Assembly (NCBI GenBank): GCA_964020155.1
Contig: OZ026553.1
Location: 2,234,479 to 2,298,478 of the forward strand
Source of the DNA: Chondrilla cf. caribensis
Taxonomy: Eukaryota; Porifera; Demospongiae; Chondrillida; Chondrillidae
Direction: 5' to 3'
Length of the DNA: 64,000 nucleotides
The translations under genes and the position numbers were made by a program. The notes beneath the pieces are model-generated. The model ran no database searches. It worked only from the letters and a program-made list of their open reading frames with translations, and had not been told where the DNA came from. This document shows, in pieces, positions 1 through 30,328 of this stretch; positions within the stretch are counted from its first letter, which is position 1; each line of letters opens with the position of its first letter.

Positions 1-219
1 ATAATATATACTCCTTCAGCAATTATGAACCAATATAGTAATCCACAGGAGCCACGTTCTGATGGAGATATATCCGTGCACCCTACTCCAACACCAGTAC
101 CAGTACCTCGCCCAAGGCAATTACCTCAACCCACCACTTCAAGGCCAGAGCCAGAAGGACGACAGAACAGTATTGATCAGGCGACGCTGTATCTTAACAT
201 ACATGCTCATGATCACTAG
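1..219 (+). CDS. 3' terminal exon of an unknown proline-rich protein (partial)
   Basis: The frame is open from the window edge and ends at TAG 217-219. From the internal Met at position 25 it reads 64 residues, rich in Pro, Thr and Arg, with PTPTPVPVPRPRQLPQP in the middle. A possible acceptor (ccttcag) lies at 13-19, so this may be one exon or the tail of a larger one. A poly(A) signal follows about 35 bp after the stop, which supports a real gene end. It would converge on GCC1. No family is recognised, and low-complexity chance ORFs cannot be excluded. Confidence 0.3.
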   Translation: MIYTPSAIMNQYSNPQEPRSDGDISVHPTPTPVPVPRPRQLPQPTTSRPEPEGRQNSIDQATLYLNIHAHDH

Positions 220-253
220 CTAGTTGGAAATAGTAATTACCATTAACATTATA

Positions 254-259
254 AATAAA
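254..259 (+). terminator. Putative poly(A) signal AATAAA
   Basis: AATAAA lies shortly after the stop at 219, in the position expected for 3'-end processing of the upstream plus-strand gene. The surrounding DNA is A-rich, so chance occurrence is possible. Confidence 0.35.
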
Positions 260-890
260 AAAAATAATGAAATGTGTTATTTTCATCGCCAACTAGTCCA
301 TGATTTTGCATACTTTTCTCTTGCTTTTGTCAGCTAAAAATACAATAATTATTATATCATCATAATTATTGCATATATTCTCATGAGCATAATATATGCA
401 TATGTATATTATATGTATTATAACCATACGTATTATCATTGTAAGGGCATATATTGAGAATATTACACAGCATACGTGTACAATGTAGTGCATGTGCTGT
501 ATGTATGTATATTGTACATACAGCATTCTAATTTGATAGGAAAGAGTATGTATGTAGTATGCACTATAGAGTGTGCACTGTTCTGTGCAGATTAAACATA
601 CAATATATACAATAATATGTGCTGTTTACTGCAGTAAAGTATACACAGTATAACAACAATACATACAGCCAGCCCTGATTCATCAAACCATGCTTGTTCT
701 AGTCCCTTCAAAACTTGTTACATACACAAATCGGCTGTTGATAACCAGGATGGACTCTCCAGCTCAGAATACCAAGGAGTAGTCCAACTATCAAAAGACT
801 ATTAGTTCAGTGAAGTTTTCAGATGAACCAGATCCAACTGTACACCCTAATGTATGTACATGTGCACACAGAGTGGTGGTGACCACTCAC
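260..890. other. Convergent intergenic region and unresolved GCC1 3' end
   Basis: This AT-rich stretch has many TATGTA/CATATA words and no convincing exon. The last few codons and 3' UTR of GCC1 should lie here. After the GRIP exon the minus-strand frame either reads through the donor to a stop at 819-821 or splices to a short exon that I could not fix. Confidence 0.4.
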
Positions 891-8896
<8,006 letters not shown>

Positions 8897-8945
8897 TTTA
8901 TCTATTGCGTCACAAACATTAGCCCTGCCCACGACTGGTCGTCAT

Positions 8946-9540
8946 GGTCAAATACAGCTGGCCACATTATAGCACCACACTTTCCAAACCGGCTAATTTA
9001 TGGCCACACACCTCCTTGTGAGCTCGAGGTTGTGTGCACTTCTGCACTTGGTAGTGTCCGTGGTGCTGCGGGGTCTCTTTGCAGCACATTTTCCAAACCT
9101 ATAAAAAAGTGATCGAAACAGCCCCCGGGAGTTTGTGCACACTTGGAAGTGTCTGGTGTGCTATGGGTCAATTTCTGGTCACACGTTTTAAACCTACTGA
9201 TACATGGTCATACATTTCACCTCGAGGTTGTGGGGAGATGATAATATCCATGGTGCTATGAGTTCGATTTGTAGTCTAATAGCAACACTATAATTATTCC
9301 AAACCTACTAAAACATGCACATGGTCAAAAGCCCGAAGGCTCTTTAGGAGGTTGTGTGTAAACTCAAGTTAGTAGCATCCATGGTCATATGGGTTTGAAT
9401 TCTGGTCTTTTTATAGCAACACACTTTCCAATTGACAATAATTATAATCAAAATTTCCCTGGGAGGTTGTTTTACACAGTATTGTCTTTGGTGCTATGGG
9501 GTCTAATTCTGTTCTAATAGCACCATACTTTCTAATCTGT
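8946..9540. repeat. Degenerate tandem repeat between GCC1 and PEX16
   Basis: About five diverged copies of a 95-125-bp unit. Each shows GGAGGTTGTG..., then GTGTCCATGGTGCTATGGG, then TCTAATAGCAACACACTTTCC and AAACCTACTAAAACATGG. Anchors of the first motif fall near 9025, 9128, 9222, 9347 and 9460. It fills most of the divergent intergenic region, so the promoters of both genes lie at its edges. Confidence 0.75.
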
Positions 9541-9717
9541 TGTAAAGTGAGAGATATTAACTTTTGAATGAATGAAATTTTGGTCGGGTAGGATAATTTT
9601 TGAGGTTTTATATTTGTCGTAGGTGGGTGACTTTTTTGACCTATGACAAATTTCGGATGGACCGTAGAGCCTGTATGGCTTCGCGAGCCTAGATCGATCA
9701 GGTAAATCGCCAACAAA

Positions 9718-11297
9718 ATGGAAGGCTTAAGAACCGAAGGGGCTCGAAATGCAGCTTCGGTCGGTAACCTGACGAAGATACTCAAGCAGTTTCCTATATA
9801 TTACAAAGATTGGGTCATCAGTGATCCGGAACAGGCCTCCAGACTTGAGACCATAGTCAAAATCCTCGGATATGCCATTCCAGGTCAGTCGTCCTTCGTC
9901 TCTTTGTGCTGTTGCCGACCAGGCGAGAAGCCCTTCAACCAGTGGTCTGCTGTTAAGTTTATTTGCCGTACCTCGCGATGCTGTGTGCACATATTGCAGT
10001 GCACATTACGAATTTGTGTAATCAAAGGCACTTTGAAATCCAGCCAAATCTTACAATCACCCTGTGTCAGAAGGCATATTTTCGCCTTTATCTCAGTTCC
10101 AAAACCAGATAGACTTGAGAAAGTTCATATTAGATGTTTTGATTTGTTATTTGAATGAATGTCTGTATTGGTACGGATATTGGAGTATTGGTTTGATATT
10201 GGTATTGACATTTGGAAAATCACCCACAGATTGGTAGGTGGACCATGAGCAATGGTAATAGTGCTAGTCATTATCATTGCTACACATCTATGGTGACCAC
10301 TGGGTGTAGACAATTATGGCATTGAAGCATAATTGTTCGTTGCTACTTTTATTCAATAATTGTTTGATACGTGCTAACTTATTACTGAGCAATGCATAGA
10401 ACATACTGCTAGGTGTGCACTATGTGGAGATACCTCACTACAAACTAACGTAGATTTAGTAACACACTAATATATTCTGACTTACGTATAAATGTAAATG
10501 TCTGCAAAAATGGACGCCACATGGCTGCCCATTTAGAGTTCCCTAATGATGGATCAATGAACCCTTCTCTTCGACAGCCGAAATTGACTAATTTGTGTCA
10601 TAGAAAAGTCGGCGTTCATTGTTTAGATCATTTTAGTGCCTATCATAAGACCGCTGTGATATCAGTCCAGTGGAGGGGTTCTAGAGTATGTGCTCTTTGA
10701 ACGGATCACGTGTTACAGAGGGTACGGACGTTCATGTTCTCCACATGGTTTCATGCTAAGGTCGTGTCCCATTCCCAGAGATGGAATGATTCTCTGCTGG
10801 CCGATATGATTGTCAAACGATTTGCATCTACAGATAGTCGAAAAGAACCTAACTTTATCAATATTGGACCCCAAGCAATGAAGTGTGTGGGTAGAAACTT
10901 CTGAGTCCACTACGGATCAGAAGCCATATGACAAGATCAGTGCTAATGTTCGGAATTATCAAATCAACTGTCAACAACTGTTCCCAATTATCAGTTATTG
11001 GACTATCACTGCTTTCCCTATCAGTATATCACTAGACGTGCCTTATCTTCTGTGCAGTTCGATTTGGGTTGCAGCAGGAACACACGGAGATCATATATGC
11101 CGCCTCAAACTTCCTGTCGTTCATCAATGACAGGCTACTGGCCAAACATTACAAGGTCAAGGAAAGAATGAACACTGTGAGTTTGTTGTATACTTGTGTG
11201 TACATGTGGGGGGAGTGCGTGCATGCATGTGCTTACACAAGTACACAAACAAATAGCTACGTATCACACACATGCATGTGCTAATACACACACACAC

Positions 11298-11367
<70 letters not shown>

Positions 11368-13371
11368 ATACTCAATGCGGATTACCGGATTTTGTGTAGT
11401 GTACCAGTGCAATGAAGAAGGTTGTGTACGCCCTGTCCATCCTGGACCTTGTGGAAGTGGCCATTGAGCTCTTCATTCAGTCCAAGTCAAATGAAGCAGC
11501 AAAGTGGATCATCATTCTGCTGATTGTCACTGTAAAGTGAGATGTATATTGTGTGTACAATTCACATGTTTATACAACACACAGATGTGGTTTTGTATGA
11601 CGGTCTTTTTAGGTTGTAGTTTTTGACCCTCCACACCATTTTCAGGGAGGGGAGACTGAGGGGGCAAGTTTGGTATGCTGGTACATACATACGCATGTAC
11701 TTATATACAGTCAGCTAGTTTTGTGAATTATGAAATTTGAAATGGATATCTAAACCTTAGAATTTGGTTCACAATTTGCAACTGTTGAATAATTTCATTA
11801 GCGGTGATATTTCACAAAGATGAGCATCTTATTTGTGAGAAATTCAATAGTACAGGTATTGTTAATGCAAAATATGTGACTGGTATCTAGCCTATCTAAG
11901 GTTTCAGTCACATGACATGCATACGTGTCTCATGTGAGTTAATACATGTTGTGAAGGGACTGTCCATTTTAGCAAACGTTTCTCACTGGACGTTTTGTGC
12001 ATACTGTGAATGTGGTCTCGGAATTCGTCGTTTCTGTTGTTTCAGAATGGCTCTCCAGTTGTGGCTGGTGTTCAAGAAAGGCTACGGTATCCTGAGGACG
12101 CCTCCAATTGGCTCTGTGGAACGGAATGCTCTACGGCCGAAGCAGGACTCCAAGGAGACAGAGCAGCAGTTTGAGGACCAGTCTCGTGGGTGGAGGGGTC
12201 CTCGAACCGGAAAGGTCATCAGATCCATCCACGGAGGTCAGTGGGGTAGGAACAAGAGTACAATTGTGACAATTTCCATTTCCTTGAAATTTGCCTGCGC
12301 AGATTATAAGATCATTTTGAAATCAAAATGTGCAATATGGGTGACGTACACTTGGAAAGTTGAGAGAATGCAAATGGCCATAATGGTGCCCTCGTTAATC
12401 TAGCCTTTGCTAGGTATGGTCATACGTACTTATCTAGGTGTAGGATACAGTGGTGATTCAGTACACAGCTGCATTTCAAGGTACAATTGTTGCATCTGGT
12501 GAACTCTGAGAAAGTGCTGCTGGTCCTCCTAGAGACTCACACCACTCCTCCTAGAGACTCGCACCACTCCTTGTAGAGACTCACACCACTCCTCCTAGAG
12601 ACTCACACCACTCCTCCTAGAGACTCACACCACTCCACCTAGAGACTCACACCACTCCTCTTAGTGACTCACACCACTCCTCCTAGAGACTCACACCACT
12701 CCTCCTAGAGACTCACACCACTCCTCCTAGCGACTCACACCACTCCTCCTAGAGACTCACACCACTCCTCCTAGAGACTCACACCACTCCTCCTAGCGAC
12801 TCACACCACTCCTCCTAGAGACTCACACCACTCCTCCTAGAGACTCACACCACTCCTCTTAGAGACTCACACCACTCCTCCTAGAGACTCACACCACTCC
12901 ACCTAGAGACTCCCACCACTCCTCTTAGAGACTCACACCACTCCTCTTAGAGACTCACACTACTCCTCTTAGAGACTCACACCACTCCTCCTAGAGACTC
13001 ACACCACTCCTCTTAGCGACTCACACCACTCCTCCTAGAGACTCACACCACTCCTCCTAGAGGCTCACACCACTCCTTGTAGAGACTCACACCACTCCTC
13101 CTAGAGACTCACACCACTCCACCTAGAGACTCACACCACTCCTCCTAGAGACTCACACCACTCCTTGTAGAGACTCACACCACTCCATATTTGTCATTTG
13201 CTGTTGTTCACCTATTCCTCTAACTGTTGTCCATCAGATCCCTCCATTCCATACTCTGAGCTGCTTCCTGAAGGAGAACCTTCACCACATCCTAGTAGCT
13301 CCAGTGAGACGGTTCTCAAACCTAAGCAACTTGTTGCTGAAGCACTTCACATTGCAAGACCTCTTGTGCAT

Positions 13372-13419
<48 letters not shown>

Positions 13420-16400
13420 TGTGTTTGTGTGTGTGTGTGTGTGTGGTGTACGTACGTAGCTGTGTTTTGTATGTTTTTGTTTGTTTGCGGAAACGCATAC
13501 TGTTTATCTTGTAGTGTCACTTAAATTTGCAGTCCAAGCGTGAAGTGATCAATTAATACAATATTTCATGCATTCATGCATGTACATACGTAGGTACGTG
13601 TAGGTACATACATGAGGATATTATACTTCATGCACGCATGCTTGAACATGAAAATTCAATTGGCATTAGCTGTGTATCTAACTGGCATCTTTGTCTCATA
13701 GTGATGTCCATGTTCACATTTGGCCAGACCTCCTGGACTCCTTGGCTCATTGCATTGGGAATGGATGTGTCCAGGTGGGTTGGTTGTCCTAACACACATC
13801 GTAACACAAATGTATGTACGTATGTACAGTGTGTATTGTATTTCTAGTACAGTGCAATGTGCTTAGTGAGTATTTGGTTAGTACACACTCCTGGTTAGTA
13901 CACGCTCCTGGTTAGTACGCACTTTTGGTTAGTACACACTCCTGGTTGGTACACACTCCTGGTTAGTACACACTCCTGGTTTGTACACACTCCTGGTTTG
14001 TACACACTCCTGGTTAGTACACACTCCTGGTTGGTACACACTCCTGTTTAGTACACACTCCTGGTTTGTACACACTCCTGGTTAGTACACACTCCTGTTT
14101 AGTACACACTCCTGTTTAGTACACGCTCCTGGTTTGTACACACTCCTGTTTAGTACACACTCCTGGTTTGTACACACTCTTGGTTAGTACACACTCCTGG
14201 TTTGTACACACTCCTGTTTAGTACACACTCCTGGTTAGTACACACTCCTGTTTAGTACACACTCCTGGTTTGTACACACTCCTGTTTAGTACACACTCCT
14301 GTTTATTACACACTCCTGGTTATTACACACTCCTGGTTTGTACACACTCCTGGTTAGTACACACCCCTGGTTAGTACGCACTTTTGGTTAGTACACACTC
14401 CTGGTTGGTACACACTCCTGGTTAGTACACACTCCTGGTTTGTACACACTCCTGGTTTGTACACACTCCTGGTTAGTACACACTCCTGGTTAGTACACAC
14501 TCCTGGTTGGTACACACTCCTGTTTAGTACACACTCCTGGTTTGTACACACTCCTGGTTAGTACACACTCCTGTTTAGTACACACTCCTGTTTAGTACAC
14601 GCTCCTGGTTTGTACACACTCCTGTTTAGTACACACTCCTGGTTTGTACACACTCTTGGCTAGTACACACTCCTGGTTTGTACACACTCCTGTTTAGTAC
14701 ACACTCCTGGTTAGTACACACTCCTGGTTTGTACACACTCCTGTTTATTACACACTCCTGGTTATTACACACTCCTGGTTTGTACACACTCCTGGTTAGT
14801 ACACACCCCTGGTTTGTACACACTCCTGTTTAGTACACACTCCTGGTTAGTACACACTCCTGGTTTGTACACACTCCTGGTTTGTACACACTCCTGTTTA
14901 GTACACACTCCTGTTTAGTACACGCTCCTGTTTAGTACACGCTCCTGGTTTGTACACACTCCTGTTTAGTACACACTCCTGGTTAGTACACACTCCTGGT
15001 TAGTACACACTCCTGGTTTGTACACACTCCTGTTTAGTACACACTCCTGGTTAGTACACACTCCTGGTTAGTACACACTCCTGGTTAGTACACACTCCTG
15101 GTTTGTACACACTCCTGGTTAGTACACGCAGACTCCTGTTTAGTACACACTCCTGGTTAGTACACACTCCTGTTTAGTACACACTCCTGGTTTGTACACA
15201 CTCCTGGTTAGTACACACTCCTGTTTAGTACACACTCCTGGTTATTACACACTCCTGGTTTGTACACACTCCTGGTTAGTACACACCCCTGGTTTGTACA
15301 CACTCCTGGTTAGTACACACTCCTGGTTAGTACACACTCCTGGTTAGTACACACTCCTGGTTAGTACACACTCCTGGTTTGTACACACTCCTGGTTAGTA
15401 CACGCAGACTCCTGGTTAGTACACACTCCTGGTTAGTACACACTCCTGGTTTGTACACACTCCTGGTTTGTACACGCAGACTCCTGGTTAGTACATACTC
15501 CTGGTTAGTGAGTACACCTCACTCAGTCCCTAGTTCATGTGCACTTTGTCAACCAGTACTGATAGTAAGTACCTCTGATAAGAAGTGCAGATTTGGTGTG
15601 TGCTTCAAGTTGCTTGCTAAGCAAGTTTGACTGTATGTTTGTTCGTGTTTGTTTTGTTTTGTGTGCAATGCTCGTTCACGTGTTCTGATCTACGTACCTA
15701 CCTAGTTTGCAACTGATGGGGAAACTGGGCCAGTTCAAGAAACACGAGAGGAACGAGATACTGAGAAGAAGGACAGTCCTACTGTTGTACTTGCTGAGAA
15801 GTCCATTTTATGATAAAGTTTTCAAGTGAGGTCTTTCGGTTTGTACTGTACATAATTGTGTACTCACAAGCTTCACATAATATATACTGGTGTGTGTGTG
15901 AGGGTGTGTATTCAGCAGAATTAATACTATTAATGTTATGTAATACGTATCACATGTACTAGTTGTACCCTCTCTAGGTGTGCCACATCTGTGATCAGTT
16001 ATCACTTTGTCCTACTGTTACACACCTATAGACATGCTACAACTATTATATATCATGGACGTATACAGATAAAACTATGTAGATTCTCACTGAAAGTGTG
16101 ATGAAACAAATCAAGAATTGTGTTTTCACGTCAGAAAGTGTGTTCATATTGGCGATGCATAAACTCTTTTTCCTTCAATCTTCTTATTAACCATCTTACA
16201 TTGTTGGTTTACTTATGTACAGTACATTAAAATCTACTACTGGGGTGACCCTCCAATGTCACACATCATAGCCAGGGTTGTGTACGTACGTATGTGAATT
16301 CCATTCCCTGTAAACGTTTGATACATATTTTGGGTACATACCAATGAGTGGCGTGATGGCTAATTTTGAGAACGACACTCACCAGAAGAATGTAATTGGA

Positions 16401-17380
16401 ATTTCCGATATGTTATTACTTAACAGGATTCATCAGGCCGTATGCAAGATTCAGATAACATGCCTTCTGCTTCTACTATGTATTGTGCATATGCACTTAC
16501 ATATGCACATATTCTAGCCGTATTGTGCGTATTCTTCCAGTACTGAACATTCCTATTGGTTAAGTATGTACACGTGTATGTGCATTAAGGTATTTTACTG
16601 TGCATATTGTACTTTAACGTAGTCCTGAACTGCACTCACATGTTGCATCCATGACACTCTTCCATAGAATATACGTGTTGGAGTTTTTGAGATCTTTGTC
16701 TGCACGACTGCCTCTCGTCCACTACATCTTGGGTGAGTGTCCTACATACGTACATACGTACCTGCTTACTACATGTTGTATGTATTAATATTATACAGAA
16801 AGACATGTATGTGGATGTGCACTATACATATAGTACCATAGTACCTACATGTGTATGTACATACTCACATAGTACATTGTGGTAAGATTTCTCTTTTACG
16901 TAATATGTTCATGTGCATGTTATACATAAACACACACTAATGTAACATGCACAGTGTATGACCAACCATTGCTGAATATGGAAATCAGAAAATAGGTGCG
17001 TACCTCGGATAACTCTGATCCTCCCTGTCCTACAACAGCTGTTTTGTATGTAGATGGTTTATAGCTGATGACATTGGTATTTCCCTCATCCTTCACTTCA
17101 TTTGTACTACGAAATCTCGTTAATCTGCCACAATTTGTTTTCAAAATGTATGGCAGATTAACTACATAGATATTCATTAGTACTTGTACGTATATTATAT
17201 TGCTACTGGGACATTGTGGCAGATAAAGTGGTGGTGGATCAACTGTACATACCTGTATGCACGTATTCACATTACACAAGTATCCTGATCACTAGCTATG
17301 CCGTTACCACTGCTGTAGATCCTCTCATCGAGTATTTGCCAGTATGGCAGAAGATCTACTTTTACAATTGGATGTCATAG
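9718..17380 (+). CDS. PEX16: PEX16, peroxisomal membrane biogenesis factor, 9 exons
   Basis: Exons: 9718-9883, 11058-11176, 11400-11536, 12046-12236, 13238-13372, 13702-13774, 15706-15825, 16668-16732, 17319-17380. All junctions keep frame and give 355 aa (human PEX16 is 336). Conserved blocks are EIIYAASNFLSFINDRLL in exon 2, LSILDLVEVAIELF in exon 3, ALHIARPLVH in exon 5, GQTSWTPWLIALGMDVS in exon 6, RRRTVLLLYLLRSPFYDK in exon 7 and the near-invariant tail EYLPVWQKIYFYNW in exon 9. The family inserts in the ER/peroxisome membrane, acts as the PEX3 receptor and is needed to form peroxisomal membranes; hydrophobic segments lie in exons 3-4 and 7. The start ATG is the first in frame and lies about 0.8 kb from the divergent GCC1 start. 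The exon 5 donor coincides with the first GT of a long (GT)n tract, which is unusual. Confidence 0.96.
11286..11366. repeat. (AC)n microsatellite at the PEX16 exon 3 acceptor
   Basis: AC tract ending about 34 bp upstream of exon 3 (11400), so it takes part of the branch/polypyrimidine region. Confidence 0.95.
12525..13186. repeat. 22-bp minisatellite in PEX16 intron 4
   Basis: About 30 copies of a 22-bp unit with core CTCCTAGAGACTCACACCA, varying at CTCCT/CTTGT/CACCT/CTCTT and AGAG/AGCG/AGTG. The array ends only about 50 bp before the exon 5 acceptor. Confidence 0.96.
13373..13444. repeat. (GT)n microsatellite that begins at a splice donor
   Basis: The GT tract begins at the first intronic base after PEX16 exon 5 (CATG|GTGTGTGTG). 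Every second base is therefore a potential donor GT. Confidence 0.93.
13850..15633. mobile_element. Tc1/mariner-like MITE expanded by an internal minisatellite
   Basis: The left end CAGTGCAATGTGCTTAGTGA follows TA at 13848-13849. The right end GCTAAGCAAGTTTGACTG is followed by TA at 15634-15635. These match, in inverse orientation, the intact 176-bp element at 25839-26014. After the minisatellite the sequence continues as in that element: CCTAGTTCATGTG, then ACCAGTACTGATAGTAAG, then ACCTCTGATAAGAAGTGCAG. CAGT...ACTG ends with a TA duplication are typical of Tc1/mariner. Confidence 0.85.
13874..15511. repeat. 17-bp minisatellite inside the MITE
   Basis: About 95 copies of CCTGG(T)TTAGTACACACT, 17 bp each, with common variants TTAG/TTTG/TTGG/TTAT and occasional CGCAGACT insertions. 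A longer pattern of variants repeats (compare 13910-14340 with 14380-14790), so blocks of many units were duplicated. The unit matches the GGTTAGTGCACACTACT region of the normal MITE. Confidence 0.96.
17040..17245. repeat. Dispersed repeat related to 43262-43400 and 62016-62479
   Basis: The stretch ATCTCGTTAATCTGCCACAA, with TTTTCAAAATGTATGGCAGA, then GATATTCATTAGTACTTGTA and ACTGGGACATTGTGGCAGAT, matches 43285-43395 in the same order. It lies in PEX16 intron 8. It looks like a decayed piece of a CAGTGAATA/GTTAATCCG inverted-repeat element. Confidence 0.65.
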
Positions 17381-18083
17381 TGCGCATAACTGTCCTGTGA
17401 CTGTCCTACAACTGTGACACCATCAAACTTGTTTGCGTGACATCTTTGCTTTGAATGTTCACTAAAGCTTTGCATCCTTTGTGTAAAATGGCACTATACT
17501 AAAACCTACTATTGTGATGTAACTATTGTGGATATGTAGTGTTGGGCATATTGCAATAATACGTGATGTGGACGTTAATGTGAATTCACATCGGAGAAGG
17601 TAATGGTTGCATACTGCTAGTGTTTGCTTTGGGATTTTAATCGCAACTATGATGGAGGATGGGTGAATAAAAAATCAATATTCGCAGCAAAAATATGAAA
17701 TACTGTACATACATTTCAAAGCATAGGTTCATATCTATAAAGAATTAATCGATAACTATAGTGATAAAAAACAATCAGAGGTACATTGATCAATTGAGAT
17801 TGTATCAGCCAGCCACGATCGTCCCTTCGCGAGTATAAGATAATATTATAATAAATTAATTCAATAGTAACAATAATATTATGTGATCATACAGTTTACT
17901 TGAGAATGATGATCATAGAATTCATACATGAACAAATTGACATAGAGTTTCAGAAAAGTTATAAAAGTAACAAATGCATGTTTCAATAATACCATTAATT
18001 AGAAACATACGCAATAATGTGAAATTACGTATGCTACCATGCAGTGTATAGGGAGGGAAAAAATCACACTTACATCAATGCAA
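17381..18083. other. Convergent 3' intergenic region of PEX16 and the R-SNARE gene
   Basis: AT-rich DNA with no exon seen. AATAAA at 17666-17671 is a plausible PEX16 poly(A) signal, about 285 bp after the stop. The segment near 17850-18000 has many ATTATAAT words. Confidence 0.5.
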
Positions 18084-18782
18084 TCACGATTTTTTATTGT
18101 TATTAGCAATAGTGACACCAACAGCAATAGCTATAACTGCCAGTAAGACGAGAACAATTGCAATTACAACAGACGCAATACATATACGCAGTCTCCAGTA
18201 TGAACACCAGGTCTTCCTCCTCAACTGTGAAGAACGACGGTTGAACTCTGCTGAGCCACTCAAGAGGAGACTGGAAGATTCCGACAACTCATCCAGTTTG
18301 TTCTCCCTCTCCTGGATACTCCTCAGGTTCTCGCTAAGAGTCCGTCGAATCATGTCCGCCTTTCCACTCATCTGTCGAACGCGCGAATCTCCGTATACCG
18401 TTTCCTCCATCAACGTTTTGAGGGTAAAAGCGAATTCCGTTCTCAGAGAATAAGGAGGCGCAGATTCAGCCCTTTGCTTCAGTCCCATAGCCTCAAAGGA
18501 CGCCTTTACCTTATCGAGAAACACAAACACGCTACTAATGTCTTGGTCTTCCTGGACTAGAGGGGTGACGCACAAGAAAAGATATTTTTGTTCTCGAAGT
18601 ACGTGTGCCATCTGGTTTCCACTTGTAATGGTGGTCGTCGTATTCTTCGCCTTGCTCAGAGCTTCTTGGCTCAGTGAGTAAAGGTTTCCTTCATTTTTCA
18701 CGATGTAATCACACAAAACAACAGAGCCTCGAGACACCAAGGAGTAATACACGGGGATTCTAACTTCACCGCTACTTGCCAT
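18084..18782 (-). CDS. Longin-domain R-SNARE, VAMP7-like, intronless
   Basis: The CDS of 232 aa starts at the Met of MASSGEVRIPVYYSLVS; the frame is open for 52 more codons upstream, but homology to the longin fold begins here. Residues 1-125 form a longin domain (YYSLVSRGSVVLCDY, then YLFLCVTPLV). Residues 133-192 form a SNARE helix with the zero-layer Arg at 159 (SIQERENKLDEL). A transmembrane anchor follows at 200-224, with a short polar tail. Length and order fit VAMP7 (220 aa in human), which drives fusion with late endosomes, lysosomes and the plasma membrane. Similarity is clear in fold and layer pattern but modest in sequence, so orthology to VAMP7 rather than another longin R-SNARE is inferred. 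No introns, unlike its neighbours. Confidence 0.85.
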   Translation of the reverse strand: MASSGEVRIPVYYSLVSRGSVVLCDYIVKNEGNLYSLSQEALSKAKNTTTTITSGNQMAHVLREQKYLFLCVTPLVQEDQDISSVFVFLDKVKASFEAMGLKQRAESAPPYSLRTEFAFTLKTLMEETVYGDSRVRQMSGKADMIRRTLSENLRSIQERENKLDELSESSSLLLSGSAEFNRRSSQLRRKTWCSYWRLRICIASVVIAIVLVLLAVIAIAVGVTIANNNKKS

Positions 18783-18986
18783 TCGAACTACAGTGAAGAC
18801 TACATAAAAAAAGACGTAGCCTTCATGGAGGTAGAGAGAAATTTTTCGATGCTCTAGATCGTATGCAAGGTGCCAAAGTAAGTGATTTTGACACAGCTCG
18901 TCTCGACGATAGGTGAGTGGCAACGTGCTACTGCGCATGCGCAGTTTGATTCATTGTGAACCCACGTGTTGCGAAAGTCGGAGAAA
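18783..18986. promoter_or_regulatory. Shared bidirectional promoter region of the R-SNARE gene and RPS13
   Basis: Only 204 bp separate the two divergent start codons. The region contains CTGCGCATGCGCAG (18931-18944), a perfect NRF1-type palindrome, and CCCACGTGTTGCG. No TATA box is evident. Divergent housekeeping promoters with NRF1-like sites are common in animals; use of this site here is inferred. Confidence 0.6.
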
Positions 18987-29287
<10,301 letters not shown>

Positions 29288-30328
29288 TGTATTGACTGAC
29301 CCTGGTATCAGCTTTCATAATGTAATTCAATTGTTATTATTCATATTGCATGTAGCACACTATTCAGTATCGAAATTCCCGTTGTCGACTAATCGTCTGA
29401 ATTGAAGGAGTAAGCGATAAAGTTAAACAGCAGAACCGACATATTGAGTGCAGCACAGTCTAGCTCAAAGTGTACACTCACAATAGGCACATGTGATATT
29501 GCATAATTCATCCTGCATGAGAAATGCATGTACAGAGTATATTGGGACCACCTCTCCTAGTGACCATTACTGGACTATAATATAGCAACTATGTACACTC
29601 AAGTGCAGTATAGCACCCTGTGTAGAAAGGCCATGCATTCCTGGGCCATGGGTGGTCTTTGCATACAGCTTTACTACAGTTTACCCTACACAGCTCAAAG
29701 TAAACAGATTTTCACATTCAATCTATAGTTCACGTGAAGTTCAACTTGTATCATTTTATTACCATGTAAAGCGACAGGCCACTTAGCTATATAAGTGCAG
29801 TTTGTATTCTAGGTGGCCTATGGCACGCAATAGACTGTGTCTACTCAAATAATACTATTATCTAAGGTACATAGAAGATGTATGCATCACAAGAGGATAG
29901 TGTGGCTTCTAAGTTAGGTGTATATAATATAGCGGTGAATTGTATCGTCACAGAGATGCTCCTAGTCCAGTTGATACTAATTGGAAATACATGGCTCTTG
30001 CTTTCCCACGGTCTACTCATTGAAAACCTACTGTACTTTTAAGTGAAAATAAACCACATTTGCGCTATTCGTACTGTACTAAAAATTATTAATGAGCTAT
30101 ACGCCGTTAAATTAACCGACCGTTTACGTATAATTATTAATAATAATTGATATTATTTGTGTATGATACATGATATCAACTGTTGTCATAGTATACTACA
30201 CTATAATAGGCATTCCGATGTTAATTCCAAATCATTAGTTCTCTTACCCCGGCCCCGTCCGGTCTCCCGTTGTGCCGATCCGAACCTCATTCCTATGGCA
30301 TTGATAGAAAGAAACGACATTTGGCGGA
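29288..30328. other. Intergenic region between RPS13 and the sulfotransferase
   Basis: No exon, tRNA or clear repeat is seen. A GC-rich patch at 30245-30290 (CCCCGGCCCCGTCC) just upstream of the next start codon may be its promoter. No RPS13 poly(A) signal was fixed. Confidence 0.5.

Noticed and set aside
9884..10158. Continuation of the first PEX16 ORF past 9883
   Set aside because: The family match stops at the GTCAGT donor and resumes at 11058 in frame; the extra residues are intron.
12525..13186. Regular repeats at 12.5-13.2, 13.9-15.5 and 60.7-61.2 kb looking like a CRISPR array
   Set aside because: Units are head-to-tail with no unique spacers, in a eukaryotic intron; they are minisatellites.
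18783..18938. N-terminal extension of the R-SNARE ORF by 52 codons
   Set aside because: The longin fold starts at MASSGEVRIPVYYSLV; the extension runs into the shared promoter region and matches nothing.
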